Origin: Dolomedes plantarius
Lineage: Eukaryota > Arthropoda > Arachnida > Araneae > Dolomedidae
Assembly: GCA_907164885.2 (NCBI GenBank)
Contig: OU015498.1
Coordinates: 91,877,733 to 91,941,732, forward strand
Reading direction: 5' to 3'
Length of the DNA: 64,000 bases
Shown here: positions 10,821-21,935 of the stretch, in pieces
How positions within the stretch are numbered: position 1 is the first letter of the stretch
Layout: each line of letters opens with the position of its first letter
Made by a program: the position numbers and the translations under genes
The notes under the pieces: generated by a model
What the model was told of the DNA's origin: nothing
Seen by the model: the letters and a program-made list of their open reading frames with translations, nothing else
The model's database searches: none

Positions 10821-12660
10821 TATATATTAGTCTGTTGGCTTCCATTCTCGTTTAGTTTGCCGTCAGAGCATCAATGTTCGGTAGCACAGGGGCAATTGAC
10901 CATTAGTTGTATCTCTTCTCCTTTTTCTCTATTTGTTTGTGATCTCTGATTTCATTATATAAATTATGTAGAATCCGATGCCATCGATTAAAAGTGTATT
11001 TTTATATATTTCCGCCTCAATACTTTCCCGAGCATCAAGTCCACAACATAATGTTTAGATAAATGAAAACGTCTGACCTTTCTTCTGTAAATTTTTTTCT
11101 ACATACAGCGTGACTGTCCCTAATTAATCTGCCGCTATCTAACTGCAAAAATACAATAACATTCACACAACAAAATAAGAAAGAGTCCTTAACCAGCTGA
11201 AAATCCTCACATATATGCGCTTCTAATTTAAAGTTAGTTTTGAATCATGAATCTAATTTTTCTTCTCTCTCTCCTCTTGTTCTCCTTTTTTATTTAAGAT
11301 TTCCTTGCCTCCAACCCTCTCCTTCAAATAAAGAGACTAACGTAAGAGGTTAAAAAAAAACTCATTAAGTGTAAAAAAATGTAGGTGCTAAAATCGACCC
11401 CACGAATAATGTCTTGCAAGAATATGATTTGCTTAAGTGGTTTCCAGTCTTCACCTCGTTATGAGTGTGTTTTAAATAGAGAGGTGCCAGGAAAAACGGG
11501 AGAGAAGAAAAGAAAAGAGTTGATGCTGCAAAAAAAATTCTCTGCCAGGGCTTAGCCATTTGTCTAGGCTGACAGAGTCTCATCTAAGCTGCAAAATGAG
11601 CAGATTAGAGTAGAGCGAAGAGATATTGACGAAAGTAGCCATTTTTACTCGGAAACGAATGAACTATCTATCCACACACAAAAATATATAAATAACAAAA
11701 TAAATAAATAACTAAAAAGATTTTTTCCGGGAGATGAAGCACAATATTCAACGTACTGAACCCTATTCAAAACAGCGAATACTATTGAAGGTTCTCGAAT
11801 ACACCGAAAATTCCCTCCTGTCAGATTGAACCGCCAGTTTTCCCCGTCATGAGGGATCCTGGATTTCTAATGTAGCAATGAAGCACCAATGCGATACGCG
11901 AAGTTTTGGTAAAAGTGGTCGACTTGGACCGGGAGCCATAGTTTATGTTAAGTCTTTTTTTCTATTCATGGGCGACAAAAATAGCAAATGTGTTTCAAAG
12001 ATGTATGTAAATGTTTTTAAATAGTTTTTGTACCGAAAAAGGTAGTTTATGTGTTACTGGCATAAGACATTGACTTTAAAATGCAGATGATTAGTTTATA
12101 AAGTCAATTATGTGTATTTCCTTTTGATCTCAGCTCGATTGCTTAAATCCTCCAAAACAACTTCTATATTGTCTGCTTTTAAATGCATCCCATTTATATT
12201 AAATATCTTAACTGAAAAAACATTTTTAAAAATTTTTAAATTTTATACATTTAACTCTTTGCAAAATAACTCGTAAACTTGTTCTCTTAGGAATTTCTAG
12301 AGAAAATAGCGAAAATTCCCTTATTTATTAGAGCCATTTATCTCTTTTCCAAAATCATTAAAAATGGCAAGTGCTCCCTCTAATTACATTGTCTCAGAGC
12401 TTTTGCACTTCCTTCTTCTACTTTAACTACTTTGTTACTTTTACTCATTTCATTTACAGTTGCCAGCAATGACGTCGGAAGTTGCAAATCGGGCTTTACA
12501 TACTCTTCAAACATACTGCTGCCGAGCATCAGTGAGAAAAGTCTTTGTTACGTCTGGGAAGACTCGCAGTTTTCCTGCGTAACTTACGTATGGAACTAGT
12601 TATCCGGACTAGTAGACTAGTAATCAGAACTAGTAATCCAGAAATGGATAAATGACTTTT
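10821..12660. other. Unassigned AT-rich intergenic DNA
   Basis: No gene, SINE head or inverted-repeat element was recognised. A short cluster of ACTAGT hexamers lies at about 12590-12640. Confidence 0.45.
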
Positions 12661-12678
12661 TTTTTGTATATAACAGAT

Positions 12679-13033
12679 GTTGTTGTTGTTGCTTATGTCA
12701 CTTGACCGACAGCAACATCAGGTCAAGTCCCGAAGGCTATGAGCGATGAAGGTGCGGCTGCTGTTTTGACTGGCATCACAAGGGTCGGAGTCCGACTTGG
12801 CCAAAGGACCAGTCCCGTAATTTTAAACCGAGTCAAGTGACGAGACCAGAACACTTGACCCCCGCACCTCCAGAGGTAAATTTGAGAACTTGGAGGACAT
12901 TGCAGCCACGACCTATTTTACGTGCCCCGGCCACCATTAATGAACACGGCGGTGAATTTGCAGCGACGAGCATCGAACCAGGGATGTTTTGATCTCTGGC
13001 CCGCTGCTCTTGCCAACTGGGCCACCTCGCCCC
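12679..13033 (-). repeat. tRNA-derived SINE with (AAC)n tail
   Basis: Flanked by the perfect 11-bp duplication ATATAACAGAT (12668-12678 and 13034-13044). On the minus strand it begins with a tRNA-like head (GGGGCGAGGTGGCCCAGTTG, B box CTGGTTCGATGCTC) and ends in CAACAACAACAAC. The body shares the GGGTCGGAGTCCGA.TT(G/A)GCCA core with the SINE at 24277-24636, so the two are related subfamilies. Confidence 0.85.
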
Positions 13034-13048
13034 ATATAACAGATATTT

Positions 13049-13555
13049 GAAGAATTTGGCAGACTTAACGCGGAAGAAAAATTAAAAATCTATAGAAGGA
13101 TTATTATGATTCTAATAAAAATTACATTAAATTCACTAAATTTAGCTAACTTAAAACGTTCTTCAATGTTAATTTTGTACTGTATAAGGTATTTTATAGA
13201 CTTTCTATCTTTTTTAGTTTCCTAAACACAACTATTCATAAATTTAGATGGATAAAAGGAAGTTAAGTGTATGTACACTTTAGTAAAAACACAGTAGTAA
13301 ATTTAGATGGATAAAAGGAAGTTAAGTGTATGTACACTTAACTTCCTTTTATCCATCTAAATTTATGCATAGTTGTGTTTAGGAAACCAAAAAAAGATAG
13401 AAAGTCTAGAAAATACCTTATACAGTACAAAATTAACATTGAAGAATATTTCAAATTAACTAAATTTAGTGAATTTAATGTAGTTTTTTTAGAATCATAA
13501 TAATCCTTCTACAGATTTTTAATTTCTCTTCAGGATAAAGTCTGTCAAATTCTTC
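13049..13555. repeat. 507-bp foldback palindrome
   Basis: Left (13049-13298) and right (13333-13555) arms are inverted copies, from GAAGAATTTG at the left edge to CAAATTCTTC at the right. The centre is a perfect palindrome with 32-bp arms (13299-13364, around GTGTATGTACAC). A 59-bp unit is duplicated in tandem on the left of the centre (13240 and 13299). It has no coding content. The neighbouring SINE (12679-13033) is inserted 5 bp outside the left edge. Confidence 0.85.
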
Positions 13556-14484
13556 CTACAATATTTTCCCTCGTAATGCACGAATAATAAGAAATTAAGT
13601 GTTATTTGCCTGTCTTTAACAAAAATCTCTCATCTCATGTCTGCCGCATGCTTACTGTCACTTAAATTAATTGAAAAACACTCAGTTCTCAGGTCATACA
13701 TGTCCTCTCCACCGGCTCAGCATTTTGCATCTTTTTCCGAAAATGAGAAGGAGAGCTGATAAAGGGATGAAAGAAAGAAAGAAAAAATCATCTTCAGCTC
13801 AGTAGTGTTCCCTGAGTAATGTTTCCTTCGGTAACCATGACGACATGAAGAAAGCGCATCACTCGTGCTGCCAGATTGCGGAAACCTAACTTCGTTTAAT
13901 TCTCTTACGCCAAGCCACACATAAAAATAAAGGGCTCTCTCTCACTCTCTTACGTTTTGTTATTTTCTTTTTTTTATCCTACGGAATAATCCCCGTGTTC
14001 TCTTATCTGTCAGTGGAGTAAATGTGGTGGTTATTTTGGCGACGCTGAATCTCGGTAAATATTGCTTTAGTCTCCCTCGATGCCTCCTTTCCTTAGAGCG
14101 AAATTGTATGTAGGGGAGTATCTTAATCGATTCTTCAGTTTATTGCACAGATATAACACAAATCATTAGGGGAAAGTCAACTTTTAAACGCCAGGCAGTG
14201 CCATGGGATAGAAAAAAAAAGTTTCCTTTAGTGCCATGAACTCAGTTAAAAGAGAGAAATGTTAATCATTTCTCAAACGATTAAACAACTAATCTCAAGA
14301 CTTTGGATAACAAAGCGATTTAATAATATGCAGAATGGCAATCAGCTTGTTGCCGATATTGATGATTTGGACTATATAGTTTTCAAGGCTGGTATTAAAA
14401 TATTTCGTCCTCACTTCTGCTTTATAAATCACCGTATCGCAGTGTTCTATTCGTTTTCATAATGCATCTTCGTATGCACTATGT

Positions 14485-14820
14485 GCGACAGAGGTAACCA
14501 AGTGGTAGCGTGTTGGTTTTCGGTACTGAGAGTGCTCAGATCAAATCCCGACAAGCGCCATTAAATACCTTCGAATCTAGGCCAGATATGAGCACGTTAA
14601 TTCTTTAAGGTTAGTGAGTGGAGAAGCTACGATCAACCCAGATGTCACCCCTGGGGGTGCTCGGTCAAAATTGAGGTGGCACCCGGCTAAATCGGACGTC
14701 AACCCTTGTGGTGCCATTATAAACCGGAGCTGCACCCCTCATCCCGCAAGCCTACATGGACCTGGTCTGGAAAACATTCCGGCCAGGGGGCATAAGAAAC
14801 GACAGCAACAACTATGTCTA
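14485..14820 (+). repeat. tRNA-derived SINE
   Basis: The head at 14490-14560 has A-box-like AAGTGGTAGCGTG and B-box-like CAGATCAAATCCC, followed by GACAAGCGCCATTAAATACC, as in the copy at 24277-24636. The 3' end is CAGCAACAACTATG. An 8-bp duplication CACTATGT is found at 14477-14484 and 14821-14828. The short open frame 14614-14871 is an accident of this repeat. Confidence 0.75.
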
Positions 14821-14829
14821 CACTATGTC

Positions 14830-17190
14830 ATCAAAAGTAACCGGTCATCTGAGTACGTTGTTGATTTCTGAATCAGGATATCATTAATAGCGTATGACCC
14901 CCCCCCCCTTTGTTATGACCGGTGCTATGTCCGCACTACTGTGAAGTTTACTTAGACTAATTTTTGAATATCTGAAAGATTTTTTCCCTTTTCGTCCAAA
15001 AGGCATTTGCGAATTGTATTCATTGGAGTTGGGCCACTGGAATCTAGATCTAAGTTACTGTGTCAATGTGCACCAAAGGTAATTTGACCGTAATGAGATA
15101 GAAGACTGCGCGAGAGTCATTTCGGGTCCTGGATATTCCTGTCACCAAAATAGCCCGTCGTGCCCAGCGATTTATGAACGGCTGGATTATTACTTTAAAA
15201 AAAACAGACCCTCACTGAGCTGTTACCACAAAATTTGAAGTACAGAATTCTTTAAAATATCAATATTAACCACAGTATCGATATTTTTCGTGATTGAAAC
15301 TAAAGAGGTATCGACCAAAAGTCTCAAAAATCTTAAACACAATGCAATTTTAGACAATCCTCAAACAGCATTCATCAAACACACATTCGGGCCTACCAAT
15401 GAACTTCCAGATGGAGTGGAGGGACTAGTGATTCCATTAAAAACACTTCCGTCGTTGAGGAGTCCATTGATTGCGAATTTTCACCATTCTAAATTATACT
15501 TGTCATTTATCCCATGGATGAATGACATCAGGCACTGCTCGCAGGAGCATTGAGAGCTAACGCGAGCATAGAAAATATTCATTTACAGAGCCGGACTCCT
15601 TGGGTTTAGGAACTAAGAGAATTTACCACCTTTATCTTGCCCCCACCCCGGTTTCATTGGACCTATAGCTGTCAACGTTATATCCTATAAGGTCCTTTGA
15701 ATGTCTGTTACGATTGTTTTCACCTCTTTACATAATTCCCCCCCCCCGGGGGGAGGGGTCTCTTATAACATTATTGGGAAACTTTAAAGCCTCAAATCTT
15801 TTGAAAGTCTGTTAGAAAATTTTTCATCTCAACTCCCCTCGCTCTCGTGGAACCTAGCTGTCAATATTACATCCTAAAGGTGTTTTGAAAGTCTGTCAGC
15901 AAAACACTTCAGAATAAGATCTGAATACGTTAAATCCTGAAGTAATGTAAAAGATTGTTGGGAAAATATCACAAGCCACTAGGAAGAGGCACGGGCGATT
16001 TGGCGCAAAACGTTGGCAATGAACTACAAGTTATCATTGCCAGTAGGTCACACAAAGCTTGTGGGAAAATTCTGGGGTTGCTGTCACACTAGCAACGCAA
16101 TGCGAAGGATCTTTTATAGTATGAATTGCAAGGGTAGCTGTTCCCAAGACGATGATAACCATGACAAATACTAAACGCCAACTGATATTTAGAATGGAGC
16201 TGAAATTAGTAACCAGAGTAACCTTTACTGCCACGCTCAATCGTTCAAACAATGAATTCCATTGCCTTATTTTGGGTTTCTTTTCATGTGTAGGCTTGCG
16301 GCCACAACAGGATATGGACAAAATCGTGTATGTACATTGTAGGCAATAATTCACAGGTAAATTAATTGCAGTACTTTGGGGAAGGTCCATTAGAATGCCA
16401 GGTGAATGTAGAGGTTGATAGCAAGAGAGTTGAAATGGACAGATTGGAACCCCGGACTAATCATATTGATTACCTACTTATTTTGATGGACCTACTGAGG
16501 ATATATGGATTCATTCAACTAATCTTGCGCCGCTAGATCAGGATAGATTAGTAACAACAACAACTTATCGGAAACTGAAGTAGACTACGGGTGCGTCAAA
16601 TTTGCTCAACAGACAAACCTAATCTTTTGACGCAGTCAAAAGACGTTCCGGAAGAATAGGCGAAATTTTTTTGAGGTTCATTCGAAAGGATCTAGCTGGG
16701 TAGTGCAGCTATAGGCACATTCAATCGAAGGTCTTGAATAAACAGCCTACACTGCAACTTTGGGAGTAAAGCCCTTTTTGTCCATCTTGGAAGATATGGG
16801 GTGACTTACTATTTATTAAGAGAATCTAAATGACAGCAGTATTTACAGAAAAGACCAAGTGATGGGGTACAACATACATGACTCAAGAATATTGACACAC
16901 GCCTAAATGCGAACAAAGATTTTAGGCATGTATTTATGGAATAATTAAGGGGACAGCATGGCATGAGTGGGCTCATACAAGCCGAAAAATGTTTTAGTTA
17001 AAGTAAGCGCACCAGTAATGGGCCGGTTAAGAGAAAAATTGAAGTAAATCTGAATTTTCACAGCTATAGATAAAGCAAACTGGTCCAAATTTTTAGCTGC
17101 CATTTTAATAACTGTCTTACATTCGTAATAGCAATTGGAGCGCACTGGCTGAATTCATAAAATATATATATATATACATAAATAATAACC
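14830..17190. other. Unassigned region with a diverged tandem repeat
   Basis: No gene recognised. At about 15620-15905 a unit of roughly 170 bp is repeated with divergence (landmarks AGCTGTCAA(C/T)(G/A)TTA(T/C)ATCCTA and TTTGAA(T/A)GTCTGTT/C). It contains a C/G homopolymer at about 15740. No conserved frame was seen. Confidence 0.4.
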
Positions 17191-17195
17191 AACCT

Positions 17196-20100
17196 GATAC
17201 ACCTATAATGGGCCATTATTTTATCCGATGTACCCATAATGGGCCATCACCCATCACAACATTAATGGGCCATCTATTTAATCTGTTATGGAACAAAAAT
17301 CAATTCTACAATATCATAAAATTGGAAAGAAAAGGAACTAAAACCATGATGTATATTTTTAAACCGGTTTATTCATTTTATAACTACAGTACAACTACAC
17401 TAAATATATAAAACTGAAATATAAATTAAATATTAATTTATTAACTTAAACATCTAAAATTAAATTTACTTAAAAATAACATTTAATTAGTTAACCATCT
17501 AAATTATTATTATTTTTCTCAACACACTATTTTAACATTATTTTTCGATAACACTCACTTTTTTTAAAAAAATGCGTAATAAAACTCTACCCTCCATACA
17601 GATTTCAGGAGTTGGCAGTACACTGTCTATCTGTGATGGCAGGATGTGTGAGACATCATTGCCAATACGCACAAACACTTTTTTTGTGCTATCATAAGAT
17701 CAAAGAGCTTGCACTTTAAAATTTTCAACCTCGTCGTTTTCATTTCTCACCTGCTCTTGGAGAACACAGAGATATTTAAAGGTAGTAGTGTTTCTTTTCC
17801 CACCAACAAAATTTACCAGCATAAAATTGCCTTCCTTCACCTTGTCATTCAGTTCCATTCTCGTTCACTACTCTCCATTTCGGTGAAGAGACTGATTTTC
17901 AGAGGGGAGTTGTCTGACTCTGCATATGATGGCGAGGATGGTGAAGATGAAGAGGTGGTTTCTGTTCCTTGGATTTTCTTTTCTTCTCCTCAGCTTCCTG
18001 CTTTTTCTGTAAGCGAAGAAGCTTTTTCTTTTCGAGCTCTTCAGTTTTTGCCTTTTTTTGCAGCCTCTTTTTTCGCGTAGTACGCCAACATTTGGGGGGA
18101 TGTCACCACAGCTGGCACTTTTTCTTTCCTTGCCCTTTTAGAAGTCTTAACTGAGCTTTCCCCGGGCCAAAACAAAGCTCTTTTGAACGGGGATGGGACA
18201 TCAGGTGGGTTTGGTTGAAAGGATAATGAGCCAGATGGGACTGTCTTGGGAAGCTTGAGTGTTTCCTCGGTTGAAAGCCCCGATGGACCAGGTACTGCCT
18301 CTGCCTGTCGATTGACAACGTTTGTGCCTTCAGTGGTGGCAACATTGTCAGTAATTTCACATATGATTTTTTGTTCCTGTGTGTCTTGTGGAGACTCAAT
18401 GGCAATTTTTGTCTCCAACCACAATCTGTAAAGCGATTGATCTTCTGGATCCCCTCTCCATGTCCCTGTGCTATTTTTGAAATTTAATATTTTTTCTGTA
18501 CCAATCTTTTCTTCTAAAATTTTAAAAAAAAGTTTGGTTTCGGAAGGCTTCTCAACTGTGGGTTTGGCTGTAGTTGAAGAGGTCACTGCAGCTACTTTCA
18601 CAGCCGAAGGGTTCCATGGCAGCAAACCGCATGCTTTGAAGCCATTTTGTATGCTGACACGGGAGACGCTTTCCAAAGCTTCGTTGAGCACTATGGGGAA
18701 TTGATGCTTCTTAACTTGTGCCCCATCATGGGCCATCCTCCATTCGCCAACCTTTTGTTGCCAACTAACTTTTAAAGAGCGAAACACAGCAACATCCATG
18801 GGCTGCAACAAATGAGTGGCATTTGGCAATAGGGCCACCAACTCAATCCTCTTCTCCTTGCAGAATCTGCTCAGCGGCAGAGATATGTGGGATGTGTGGC
18901 TATCTAAAAAAAGCACAACTGGTCTTTCTATGTTTTCCGTGGTCAACCAGGGCTCAAAGATATTTGAGATAAACTCGAAAAACGTCTCTTGGGTCATCCA
19001 CCCATTTTCTGATTCCCCTATTGCCCATGTTTCAGGCATAGATATCGCTATAGTTGGGGGAATCCTCACATATCTGTATACAATCATTGGCGGAACAAGT
19101 TGGCCAGCAGCATTTGCAGTGAGTAGCACCGTCAAATTAAATTTTTCATCAGCTCCTGCAGATGTGTAGACATTCTTCGATCCTTTTTCAGCCAGGACCT
19201 TTCCCGGCTTCGGATTTAAAAAGAATGCTGTCTCATCACAATTAAAGACTCGCTTTGGGTCTTCAAAAACTTGGTCCATCTTAATCTCTTTCATATAGTT
19301 CCATACTTTATGAAACCAACCGTCAATGTTTTCCTGGCTCACAGTCCTTCTCTGAACAGTCAAATTCTGGCTAGTCAGGTCCGCAATTTCCGGATGACGT
19401 CTTCGGAAGCTGTCATACCATTTTTTTCCAGGCGTGGTATTCGCACCAAAAGATAAACTAAGCTCTTGTGCCAACTTTCCAACACTATACATGAGAGTTT
19501 CCTTCGATATGGGAAACCCTGCTTTGGCTGTGGTCTTGATCCACTGAACGATCACTTTTTCCTGGTCCTCGGAAAAAATAGTCGCTGGGCCCATTTTGGT
19601 GGACAGGTCTGAAGTTTCGCCTTTCAACTTTCTCTGCAGCGTTGATCGCGAAATCCCATGTTTTACTGCTGCCTTGTTGATGCTCATTCCATGATGCACA
19701 TCTTGAATCGCATTAACCACCTGCTGGTGGGAATACTGTTCGAACTTCTTTTTATCCATTGAGCTGAGAATGTAAAAGAAGAATTAAAATTGTTATAACG
19801 GTTTAAACCGCCTTGCGTGGGAGTTCTTTCATGCGAGCAGCAGAGACGACACAAAAATGACTTCCATATTTTTGTCCCAAGATTGAATTACATCCTTTTT
19901 AAGGGACACGGCACACGCAGCATATATAAATTAAAACAGGATTGATTTGGCATACAGAACCATATTTATCAGCTGAACCCTGTTGGCCTATCTGTTCTCC
20001 TCTGCAGTTCAACTCCAACTGCCGAACAACAAAACGCTCCCCTCGGAAGTAGGGTTGCCATACGCCAACCTCGACACGGGTTTCAAGATCTGGCGCGTCT

Positions 20101-20470
20101 TGCAATTGTGATGCTGGAAAACTCCTAACAGTAATTTTAAAAATATTAATTATAATAATTTGAAAAATATTAATTAAACAGGATTGCGTGAAAATGAAAA
20201 TATCATAGCAATTATATTATCAATTCATGTTGTGATGGGCGATGTTGTAAGAGTTCCATTTATTTGAATATATTATCAATTTTGCTCATATTGTATGAAT
20301 CATGCTCATAGGGCAACGACCGCTGTCATACGGATCAGTCAGGTTTGAATCGTAGTTCTCAACAGTAAGGTTAATTCGGAACGATACGATGTTCCTATGC
20401 TGGGCCGGGCTGGCCCAATACAGGGACAGTGGAGCAATTCGTGATCCCATGATGGGCCACGCAATTTTGA
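17196..20470 (-). mobile_element. Pogo/Tigger-like transposon (approximate limits)
   Basis: The transposase gene is framed by repeats of the motif AATGGGCCAT on the left (about 17205-17270) and by its reverse-complement surroundings on the right (TGTTGTGATGGGCGATG at 20228-20245; ATGATGGGCCAC at 20449-20460). ATGTTGTGATGGG on the right matches, inverted, CCATCACAACAT on the left, so these are probably subterminal inverted repeats. I could not fix the exact TIR ends or the TA duplication. Confidence 0.5.
18041..19759 (-). CDS. Pogo-type DDE transposase, uninterrupted (572 aa)
   Basis: A complete ATG-to-stop frame of 572 codons, the longest undamaged gene in the window. Domains in order: a psq-type helix-turn-helix (about residues 6-50, HQQVVNAIQDV ... 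GISRSTLQRK), a CENP-B/Tc5-type HTH (about 62-125, FSEDQEKVIVQWI ... KWYDSFRRRH), and a DDE_1 catalytic core. The core holds D175 (FNCDETAFF), D286 (VLFLDSHTSH) and D322 (HLLQPMDVAVF), with D286 and D322 separated by 35 residues, as expected for pogo-family DD35D. The C-terminal 150 residues are low-complexity and end in a basic tail (KRARKEK ... KKEAAKKGKN) that may serve nuclear entry. Pogo enzymes cut and paste at TA sites; such proteins are also often domesticated (Jerky, Tigger-derived). All three catalytic Asp are present, so either an active or a recently silenced transposase is possible. Subterminal repeats on both sides favour a transposon over a host gene. Confidence 0.85.
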   Translation of the reverse strand: MDKKKFEQYSHQQVVNAIQDVHHGMSINKAAVKHGISRSTLQRKLKGETSDLSTKMGPATIFSEDQEKVIVQWIKTTAKAGFPISKETLMYSVGKLAQELSLSFGANTTPGKKWYDSFRRRHPEIADLTSQNLTVQRRTVSQENIDGWFHKVWNYMKEIKMDQVFEDPKRVFNCDETAFFLNPKPGKVLAEKGSKNVYTSAGADEKFNLTVLLTANAAGQLVPPMIVYRYVRIPPTIAISMPETWAIGESENGWMTQETFFEFISNIFEPWLTTENIERPVVLFLDSHTSHISLPLSRFCKEKRIELVALLPNATHLLQPMDVAVFRSLKVSWQQKVGEWRMAHDGAQVKKHQFPIVLNEALESVSRVSIQNGFKACGLLPWNPSAVKVAAVTSSTTAKPTVEKPSETKLFFKILEEKIGTEKILNFKNSTGTWRGDPEDQSLYRLWLETKIAIESPQDTQEQKIICEITDNVATTEGTNVVNRQAEAVPGPSGLSTEETLKLPKTVPSGSLSFQPNPPDVPSPFKRALFWPGESSVKTSKRARKEKVPAVVTSPQMLAYYAKKEAAKKGKN

Positions 20471-20521
20471 CAATGGAATCTAAGTTTTTTGTCATTTAAT
20501 CACTGTAAAATTTGAATTATA

Positions 20522-21933
20522 CACTCATGGACAAAAAAATTAGCGCACCAAGAAGGAGTCGTCAAAATAAAACGAAATTTTACATACGTAATGACTACTT
20601 TGATATAAGTAAATGATAAGAAAATCAAAGAAAAAGGATAATTTATTTCAGATAAAAAGTCAAAAGAACGGAGGATTTAATACTCCGTTGGACCCCCTCT
20701 AGCGCGAATGCACGATGCGATACGATCGGGCATTGAGTCATACAAGTTCTGTATGATGTCTTGAGACATTTCGTTCCATATTTGCTGTAACCTTGCCTCT
20801 AGTTCGTTCAAACTCGTGGGATACCCAACTCGTCGTCCCAAGTGATCCCAGATATGCTCGATTGGAGACAAATCTGGGGATCGGGCAGGCCAAGGAAGGG
20901 TAGTAACACTGCGGAGACAGTCTTGTGACACCCTTGCCGTATGAGGCCGAGCATTCTCTTGTTGAAAAATGGCTCCTGGGAGCCGTTGCATGAGTGGCAA
21001 CACATGTGGTTGCAGGATTTCATGAACATACCGCTGGGCTGTCATGGTGCCACGGAACAATACTAGGGGTGACCGTGTATTGTAGTCAATGGCACCCCAT
21101 ACCATCACACCAGCTGTGGGAGCGATGTGTCGCTTTACAGCAAAGGCAGGATTGAAGCGTTCACCACGGGCTCTCTACACACGAACACGATTGTCATCAC
21201 TGCCGAGATTGAATCTGGATTCGTCGCTAAAGACGACCTGGTTCCATTCCGCTGCAGTCCAGTTTCCTCGTGCGCGGCAAAACTCCAAACGGAGGCGGCG
21301 ATGGGTGGGCGTTAAGGGCAGCACACGTAATGGGCGCCGCGATACCAACTGTCCTTCAGCCAGGCGCCTTCGTATGGTTCGAGAAGACACAGAGGCCCCT
21401 AGTGAAGGTGCTACCTGTTCCTGGATGGCGGCCGATGAAGCAGTTGGCTGTGCGCGTGCATTTCTTAAGATGTGGCGGTCTTCTCGACGACTGGTCTGTC
21501 GAGGGCGTCCTGAGCCTGGTCTTCGTGTACATGACATCTCTCTGGTCCACTGGTCCCAACACCTCCTCACAACACAATCAGAGCGGCCTAATTGACGAGC
21601 TACTCGCCTAGCTGACCACCCAGCTTCCATCATCCCGACGATTCTCCCCCTCTCAAACTGCGACAACTGCTTATATTGTCTTCGAACACGGCGTAATGGC
21701 ATGTCTATCTCAGCTCTTCCTTTGTAAATGATTCAGCACACTCAAACAAGCTTTGGTTACCTGTTTTTACTCCACAGAGTACGATGTTCAACGCCCTCTA
21801 CCGGCTATACGTAATGCGCAATCACGCTGCATTTCTAATCATTTGCATATCTCCCCGACATGTACCTTCATTGCAAGTTTCGTTACGATCCCGCAATTAA
21901 TTCTTGGTGCGCTAATTTTTTTGTCCATGAGTG
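20522..21933 (-). mobile_element. Tc1-like transposon, TIR-complete
   Basis: A 1,412-bp element flanked by TA (20520-20521, 21934-21935). The TIRs are perfect inverted copies starting CACTCATGGACAAAAAAATT and continuing to CCAAGAA, at least 30 bp. It has one transposase gene on the minus strand. Confidence 0.95.
20677..21702 (-). pseudogene. Tc1-like transposase with nonsense codon and altered active site
   Basis: Starts at ATG 21702 (MPLRRVRRQYKQLSQFERGR). It has paired HTH domains (about residues 12-55 and 70-115; GRPRQTSRRED is the GRPR AT-hook-like linker) and the catalytic part starting VFSDESRF (D160). The frame stops at a TAG at plus-strand 21175-21177 (codon 176), where relatives have Trp of the 'VRVWR' motif. 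It then resumes in the same frame to SGGPTEY-type C-terminal sequence ending at 20677. The second catalytic Asp, in the conserved QQDNARPH, reads Glu here (QQENARPH, about residue 249). SPIEHIW is kept (Glu about 282). Two independent lesions make this copy inactive even though its TIRs are perfect, so it could still be mobilised in trans. Confidence 0.92.
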
Positions 21934-21935
21934 TA

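Noticed and set aside
17709..19456. Plus-strand frames such as 17709-18080 and 18816-19169
   Set aside because: They are antisense shadows of, or adjoin, the pogo-type transposase gene on the minus strand.
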